The notes below the pieces were generated by a model. That model was not told the DNA's origin. It did not search any database and saw only the letters and a program-made list of their open reading frames with translations. DNA of 8,762 bases from an uncultured Eubacteriales bacterium (GTDB lineage Bacteria; Bacillota; Clostridia; Christensenellales; CAG-917). The stretch lies in the NCBI GenBank assembly GCA_900551145.1, contig URUQ01000050.1, positions 1-8,762 of the forward strand. Direction: 5' to 3'. Each line of letters begins with the position of its first letter. The stretch's first letter is position 1. The position numbers and the translations under genes were made by a program. Shown here one piece after another: positions 4,978 through 8,762 of the stretch.

Positions 4978-7884
4978 ATGGAAGACAACAAAATCACAAG
5001 AGAAGTGTACAAAACGTACGCAGATAAGATTGTTTCCGTTCTCGACAAGGAGAGCTTTTATGAGCAATTCAAAAAACGTGTCGAGAAGGGGTCTTCCGTG
5101 TTTAAATTGGCAAAAAAACGCCTTATTCAAGACATATCCATTGACTGGATCGACACCATAGAGAGTGTTTTGCCAAACCTCGACACCATCGTCCGTAATC
5201 CTCGTAAATTTATCGTGCAAGAAGAGGATATCGTGGACGTTTCGCTTGCAAGAAGTATTTCTACGGAGTCCGTTAAATACCTTGCGCAGCACACCAACAT
5301 GATCTCCAAGGTGGACGAAAAGACGGGTGACGTCACACCGTCCAAAATCCTCAATATCACAAAAGAAGAGTCCTTTGAGATTTACGAAAACCGCTTTATT
5401 TACACGCTTTTGTTGAAGCTTAAAGACTTCGTTACGATGCGTTACGACAAGATCAAAAAGGCGTCTGCAACGCAAGACGTTTTGGAACTCGATATAGAGT
5501 CCCGTTTCAATTTGCCAAGCAAAAAGATTACTTATCGTACGGAATATTTTGCTCAACTCAGTTTCGACGAGGTTATGCGACTCGATCCGGATACGCTCAC
5601 CAAAATCGAGCGTGTTGCAAAGATCGACCGCATTATCACGGACTTTTTGTCCTCGTCTTTTGCAAAATCCATGCGCAATTCCGCGCCCGTAAGACCGCCG
5701 ATTATGCGTACCAACGTCATTTTGAAAGAACCCAACTTCAAAAAAGCGTTGACTTTGTGGCAATTCGTCGAAACATATCAGGCAACGGCCGGTTTTTCAA
5801 CGTCCGACGAGGTGGAAGAGTACGACATCGAGGACGACAGTGCAAAACGTCTTCGCAGTATGATAACGCTCAACACAATGGTGTTTGAGAGCTTGTACGA
5901 CCAATGCGAGACGGATTTCGATATGGAGGACAAGGAGTTTGCCGACTTTATGCGCGTCGGTCAAATGGACTTCCAAAAAGACGAAATCGACCGTGACGAA
6001 TACGCTCAAAAACTCGACAATAAGGAAGAAAACGAGGACGAGCAAGAGAATATCGAAGAGGTGAAGCCCCAAGAAGAAGAGGACGCCGACAAGGAAATTC
6101 CGCCCGAACCCGAAGAAAAAGAGCCGGAAATCGAGCAAGAAGAGATAGAAAAAGAGGTTGAAAAACCGCAAGAAATAGAAAAAGAAGTGGTTGTTGAACG
6201 CCCCGTCGAAGTGGAACGTTTCAAGGAAATGCCGCCAAAAGCCGACCAAGAAGAGGTCGACCTCGAACCCGATGCGGAAAAATTCGATCAACACCTCTTT
6301 GAAGTGCGCAAGATTTTCAAGCGTCCCGACGACGACAAAATCAAGCAAGAAGAAATCATCAAGGTCAAGGACGCAATCGATCGTTGCCTTACGTCTTATC
6401 GTCGTATCAAGCAAGAAGAACTTGAAGAGAGAGACAGACAAGAACGTATCCGCCGTCGCAGAGAGGATATCGAAAAGCGTGCCGCCGCGTTCAAAAAGCA
6501 ACGTGAAGAACTTGAAAAGAATGGTGCCAATATCGACGATTCCGCACTCGGAATGGACCCGTTCAGCTATCAAAAAGCCAAAATCGCAAGAGAAAAGAGC
6601 GAAGAAGAAGCGAGAAAACGCAAAGAAGCTATCAAAGTCGATAAAAAGGAAAATCTCGAACTCGAAGATAAAAACACAGAGGCTATCAACAAAGCAATCG
6701 ACGAGATGGAGCAAACGCGCGCCAAGAAGGCGGAAAGAGACGCCAAAATCGACGAACATCTTGACAAAATCGATGCGATTATGCCACTCGAAAACGATGT
6801 GCCTCTCGTGTCCAGAGTACGCAAAAAGAGGGACTTTTCCATTGCAAAACAATCCGCTCAAATTGCGCAAAATTCTGTGCAAAACGAGGCTGAAAACGCC
6901 GACGTTCAAGACGGAAACAGAGGCACTCAAAATAGGGATAGGAAGCCCAAAATTCGCCTTGCAAAAGACACCAAAGTCAACCCGTGGGGAGATGACGGAA
7001 TTAAAAAACGTCGCATAAATCTCACGCCGGTCGACGAGAGCAAAGTTGCGGTGGGTGACGTGCACGTCAAGGAAGACGATAAGCTTGTTTTATGGGGCGG
7101 AAACACCTATCTGGGCAACCTTGAAACCGAAAAAGCCGAGCAAAAGCCCAAGAGAAAATATACCCGTAAGGCAAAAGTGCAAGAGAGTGAAACGAGCGAC
7201 GAGACAACCGCTGAAAACGTACTAAACAGCGAAGAAAGCACCGTCAATGACACGGTACACGTCGGTGAAAATTTGCTTGAAAATAATCAAGAAATCGAGC
7301 AAGAAGAGACGGTGAAACCCGTGTCCGAAATGCGCATAAATATCGGCGGTAGAATTGAGAATACCGACGGTATGGGAATAAATTTCAAAGTCGAAACCAA
7401 GCCCGTTTTGTGGGGCGGAAACGCCAACCTCGGCAAGCTCGACGGTGAGAAAACCGAGCAAAAACCTAAGAGAAAATACACTCGTAAACCCAAGACGGAG
7501 GAGACGAAAGAAGAAGCCGTTGAAGAGGAAAAATTCATAGTTGCCAAAGAGTCGAAAACTACTCAAAGCGACAGTGCTCAAACGGGTGTTGAAAACGAGG
7601 CGAAACCGAGCGTCGAAGCGGAGCAAAAAGCGGTTGAAACCGAACAAAAATCCAAAGCACCGAGAAAGAAAAAAGAGAAGAAAGACCCATGGGCGTTGAG
7701 TGCTACGACTCTCAACCAAAAATACACTTTGCCGAGCGGGAAAGAGCGCCGTTTTGACGCAATCGACGAGGACAAAGTTTCCGTCGGCGGTATCAAATTC
7801 AAGTCGGGGAGCGGAATAGTAGACCCGTTCGGTGACACATTCGATATAAGTGCAAAGCCTGAAAACCGCGATGACGAAGAGTAA
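4978..7884 (+). CDS. Large modular charged protein with internal C-terminal repeats, unknown function
   Basis: This is a 968-residue protein without signal peptide or membrane segment. Residues 1-330 look folded and largely helical, with FEIYENRFIYTLL (about 133-145; Y136-F140 is YENRF), a motif reminiscent of DUF2357-type proteins linked to PD-(D/E)XK nucleases; this is tentative and no nuclease motif is apparent. Residues 347-415 are acidic and Glu/Pro-rich. Residues about 430-520 and 550-625 are Lys/Arg/Glu-rich probable coiled coils. The C-terminal third has a 28-residue repeat (704-731 and 810-837, 22 of 28 identical) with VLWGGN and the basic KPKRKYTRK, plus related V.VG..K segments, including one near the end (DPWALS ... 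SVGGIKFK). The basic motifs could bind nucleic acid or another polyanion (inference). An in-frame TAG at 4960 precludes a longer start; no Shine-Dalgarno is visible. Confidence 0.92.
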   Translation: MEDNKITREVYKTYADKIVSVLDKESFYEQFKKRVEKGSSVFKLAKKRLIQDISIDWIDTIESVLPNLDTIVRNPRKFIVQEEDIVDVSLARSISTESVKYLAQHTNMISKVDEKTGDVTPSKILNITKEESFEIYENRFIYTLLLKLKDFVTMRYDKIKKASATQDVLELDIESRFNLPSKKITYRTEYFAQLSFDEVMRLDPDTLTKIERVAKIDRIITDFLSSSFAKSMRNSAPVRPPIMRTNVILKEPNFKKALTLWQFVETYQATAGFSTSDEVEEYDIEDDSAKRLRSMITLNTMVFESLYDQCETDFDMEDKEFADFMRVGQMDFQKDEIDRDEYAQKLDNKEENEDEQENIEEVKPQEEEDADKEIPPEPEEKEPEIEQEEIEKEVEKPQEIEKEVVVERPVEVERFKEMPPKADQEEVDLEPDAEKFDQHLFEVRKIFKRPDDDKIKQEEIIKVKDAIDRCLTSYRRIKQEELEERDRQERIRRRREDIEKRAAAFKKQREELEKNGANIDDSALGMDPFSYQKAKIAREKSEEEARKRKEAIKVDKKENLELEDKNTEAINKAIDEMEQTRAKKAERDAKIDEHLDKIDAIMPLENDVPLVSRVRKKRDFSIAKQSAQIAQNSVQNEAENADVQDGNRGTQNRDRKPKIRLAKDTKVNPWGDDGIKKRRINLTPVDESKVAVGDVHVKEDDKLVLWGGNTYLGNLETEKAEQKPKRKYTRKAKVQESETSDETTAENVLNSEESTVNDTVHVGENLLENNQEIEQEETVKPVSEMRINIGGRIENTDGMGINFKVETKPVLWGGNANLGKLDGEKTEQKPKRKYTRKPKTEETKEEAVEEEKFIVAKESKTTQSDSAQTGVENEAKPSVEAEQKAVETEQKSKAPRKKKEKKDPWALSATTLNQKYTLPSGKERRFDAIDEDKVSVGGIKFKSGSGIVDPFGDTFDISAKPENRDDEE
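7087..7170 (+). repeat. Internal coding repeat, unit 1 (VLWGGN...KPKRKYTRK)
   Basis: This encodes residues 704-731 of the large protein. It matches the unit at 7405-7488 in 22 of 28 residues and closely at nucleotide level, so the duplication is fairly recent or under shared constraint. Confidence 0.9.
7405..7488 (+). repeat. Internal coding repeat, unit 2 (VLWGGN...KPKRKYTRK)
   Basis: This encodes residues 810-837, exactly 318 bases (106 codons) after unit 1. Both units are preceded by a RIN- and V.G-like stretch, so the true repeated module may be about 55 residues. Confidence 0.9.
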
Positions 7885-7889
7885 AAAAA

Positions 7890-7912
7890 CGTGCGCACCG
7901 ACGGTGCGCACG
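7890..7912 (-). terminator. Strong hairpin, terminator-like only on the minus strand
   Basis: CGTGCGCACC (7890-7899) pairs perfectly with GGTGCGCACG (7903-7912) around loop GAC. On the plus strand it is preceded by seven A and followed by AACGCTATAAAA, so it lacks a T-tract for the gene it follows. Read on the minus strand the stem is followed by seven T, the form of an intrinsic terminator, although no minus-strand gene is present here. It might block antisense transcription, stabilise the mRNA 3' end, or be another hairpin element. Confidence 0.6.
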
Positions 7913-7977
7913 AACGCTATAAAAAAGAAAAATCACGTCACAATTGGTCAAAATAACGTGGCATTGGCAATTTTACG

Positions 7978-8661
7978 ATGAAAACGAGCAAAACCGAGAC
8001 TAAAAAGAATATAAGCAAAGCAAAGAAGATATACAACGTCGTATCAACGGCAGTTGTTGCTTTGATATTCGTATTTTTGGTGGTTACGGTTGCCGTTATG
8101 CTCGTGCAACAAAAGACAGGCGGAGAGAGCAAAATCTTCGGATACTATATGTACGACGTGCTGTCCGACAGTATGAGCGGAACGATTGAAAAGGGTGAAG
8201 TTATCCTATGCAAAGAGGTTGACAACGTAAACGCTTTGCAAGAGGGGGATATAATTACTTTCACCGCTCCGAGCGGACCTCTCAAAGGATATAACGAGAC
8301 GCATAGGATAGTTGAAATCGTACGCAACGACGACGGCACGATAGACTATATCAAAACCGCCGGAGACAAACTCTACGACGGAAAAACCAAAACGGACGAG
8401 TGGCAACTGAAGCCTGAAAACGTCAAGGCAAAATATGTCAAAAAGAGCGTTTTCGTGGGAGGGCTGAGACAATTTTTGTCCCATTGGTACGGATACGTGG
8501 TGCTGGTGGTGATACCGCTTTGCATAGTGTTCGGACTTATCGTGGCGGGATTTGTGAGAGACAAAGTCGCACTTGAAACAGAGAAGAACAAGAAAAGCGT
8601 TTCACTCGACGATTTAACCGAAGAAGAGAAGCGAAAATTGTTAGACGAAGATAAAAAATAA
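7978..8661 (+). CDS. Signal peptidase I, SipW/ER type (S26B)
   Basis: This 227-residue membrane protease removes signal peptides from exported proteins on the outer face of the membrane. An N-terminal membrane segment (about residues 21-43) follows a basic head. The catalytic Ser box is VLSDSMSGTIEKGEV with Ser65. Instead of the bacterial lysine base it has His109 in NETHRIVEI, the mark of the SipW/archaeal/ER branch. KTAGDKLYDG (126-135) supplies the conserved Asp box. A second membrane segment (about 172-193) leads to a charged cytoplasmic tail ending DEDKK. In Bacillota such enzymes often process TasA-like or other specialised exported proteins; no such substrate gene is in the window. No clear Shine-Dalgarno precedes ATG 7978. 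The last codons form one arm of a 25-bp perfect palindrome. Confidence 0.94.
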   Translation: MKTSKTETKKNISKAKKIYNVVSTAVVALIFVFLVVTVAVMLVQQKTGGESKIFGYYMYDVLSDSMSGTIEKGEVILCKEVDNVNALQEGDIITFTAPSGPLKGYNETHRIVEIVRNDDGTIDYIKTAGDKLYDGKTKTDEWQLKPENVKAKYVKKSVFVGGLRQFLSHWYGYVVLVVIPLCIVFGLIVAGFVRDKVALETEKNKKSVSLDDLTEEEKRKLLDEDKK

Positions 8662-8696
8662 GGCACAAAGCGTGCCTTATTTTTTATCTTCGTCTA
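8642..8696 (+). terminator. Terminator embedded in a 25-bp perfect palindrome including the gene 3' end
   Basis: Positions 8642-8666 and 8672-8696 are exact reverse complements (25 of 25) around the five-base loop AAAGC. The inner part, TAAGGCAC/GTGCCTTA followed by six T, is an ordinary intrinsic terminator. The outer part mirrors the last six codons of the signal peptidase gene, with its stop codon at 8659-8661 inside the stem. Intrinsic terminators normally have stems of well under 15 bp, so the extension is unusual. Confidence 0.93.
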
Positions 8697-8762
8697 GTGA
8701 TATTGCAACTTTGTTGCAGTGATATTGCACCTACGGTGCAGTGATATTTGCGCTTTGCGCAA
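8697..8762. repeat. Tandem array of three 22-nt TGATATT hairpin units
   Basis: Three exact 22-base units (8697-8718, 8719-8740, 8741-8762) each start GTGATAT and continue as a 6-bp hairpin with a three-base loop. The stems are TGCAAC/GTTGCA (loop TTT), TGCACC/GGTGCA (loop TAC) and TTGCGC/GCGCAA (loop TTT). The leader is constant while the stems differ but stay paired. The array begins on the base after the palindrome of the signal peptidase gene and probably runs past the right edge. Confidence 0.9.

Noticed and set aside
4810..5763. 317-codon minus-strand frame overlapping the leader and start of the large gene
   Set aside because: It is antisense to the well-supported plus-strand protein from 4978 on, has no ribosome binding site or family motif, and its composition follows from the opposite-strand codons.
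6191..7018. 275-codon plus-strand frame inside the large gene
   Set aside because: It is a shifted frame of the same Lys/Glu-rich DNA with low-complexity Lys/Ser/Arg composition and no start signals.
5797..7065. 422-codon minus-strand frame rich in Phe and Leu
   Set aside because: The Phe/Leu richness is the complement of Glu/Lys codons in the charged middle of the plus-strand gene, a classic shadow ORF that mimics a membrane protein.
8697..8762. CRISPR array
   Set aside because: Only 7-8 bases are constant per unit and the variable part is a self-complementary hairpin, not a spacer; no cas gene is present.

Overview
The window reads as a chromosomal segment of a Bacillota-type (Firmicutes, probably Clostridia) bacterium with moderate G+C. 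This rests on a MurG of the HESD/SRGDQ kind, a SipW-like signal peptidase I with a Ser/His active site, and recognisable AGG-type ribosome binding sites on two genes. No rRNA, tRNA, transposase, integrase, phage gene or CRISPR array is visible. The placement is inference from protein family features only.

Layout. Positions 1-137 hold one copy (A) of a structured intergenic repeat, then the 3' end of a small minus-strand membrane-protein gene (138-518). Positions 528-1029 hold no convincing gene and are packed with hairpins and repeat-like DNA. Two minus-strand genes follow in one overlapping unit, transcribed right to left: murG (2322-3437), then a membrane-anchored extracytoplasmic protein of unknown function (1030-2355). 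A 127-bp divergent region with a good sigma-A-like promoter drives the plus-strand alpha/beta hydrolase (lysophospholipase/monoacylglycerol lipase type, 3565-4482). Positions 4483-4977 are intergenic: a terminator nested in a long palindrome, the second copy (B) of the structured repeat in inverted orientation, and a hairpin-rich leader. Next comes a 968-residue modular protein (4978-7884) with a helical N-terminal domain, a highly charged middle and an internally repeated C-terminal part. After it lie an inverted-looking hairpin and a SipW-like signal peptidase (7978-8661), which ends in a 25-bp perfect palindrome. The window closes with three tandem 22-nt hairpin units.

The most unusual content is in the intergenic DNA. 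In two unrelated genes (hydrolase and signal peptidase) the last five or six codons plus the stop are copied in inverted orientation downstream, forming a palindrome centred on the terminator. In both cases the inverted copy runs directly into TGATATT. At the signal peptidase this TGATATT starts an array whose hairpins keep pairing although the stem sequences differ. Copies A and B of the dispersed repeat also show a compensatory base-pair change, and copy B lies between 9-bp direct repeats. Together this suggests one or more families of small, hairpin-based, possibly mobile elements that settle at gene 3' ends and act as, or remodel, terminators. The mechanism is inference.

Functionally the genes share a cell-envelope theme: lipid II synthesis (MurG), a membrane-anchored exported protein, a lipid-ester hydrolase and a signal peptidase. 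Only murG and its downstream partner are clearly co-transcribed.
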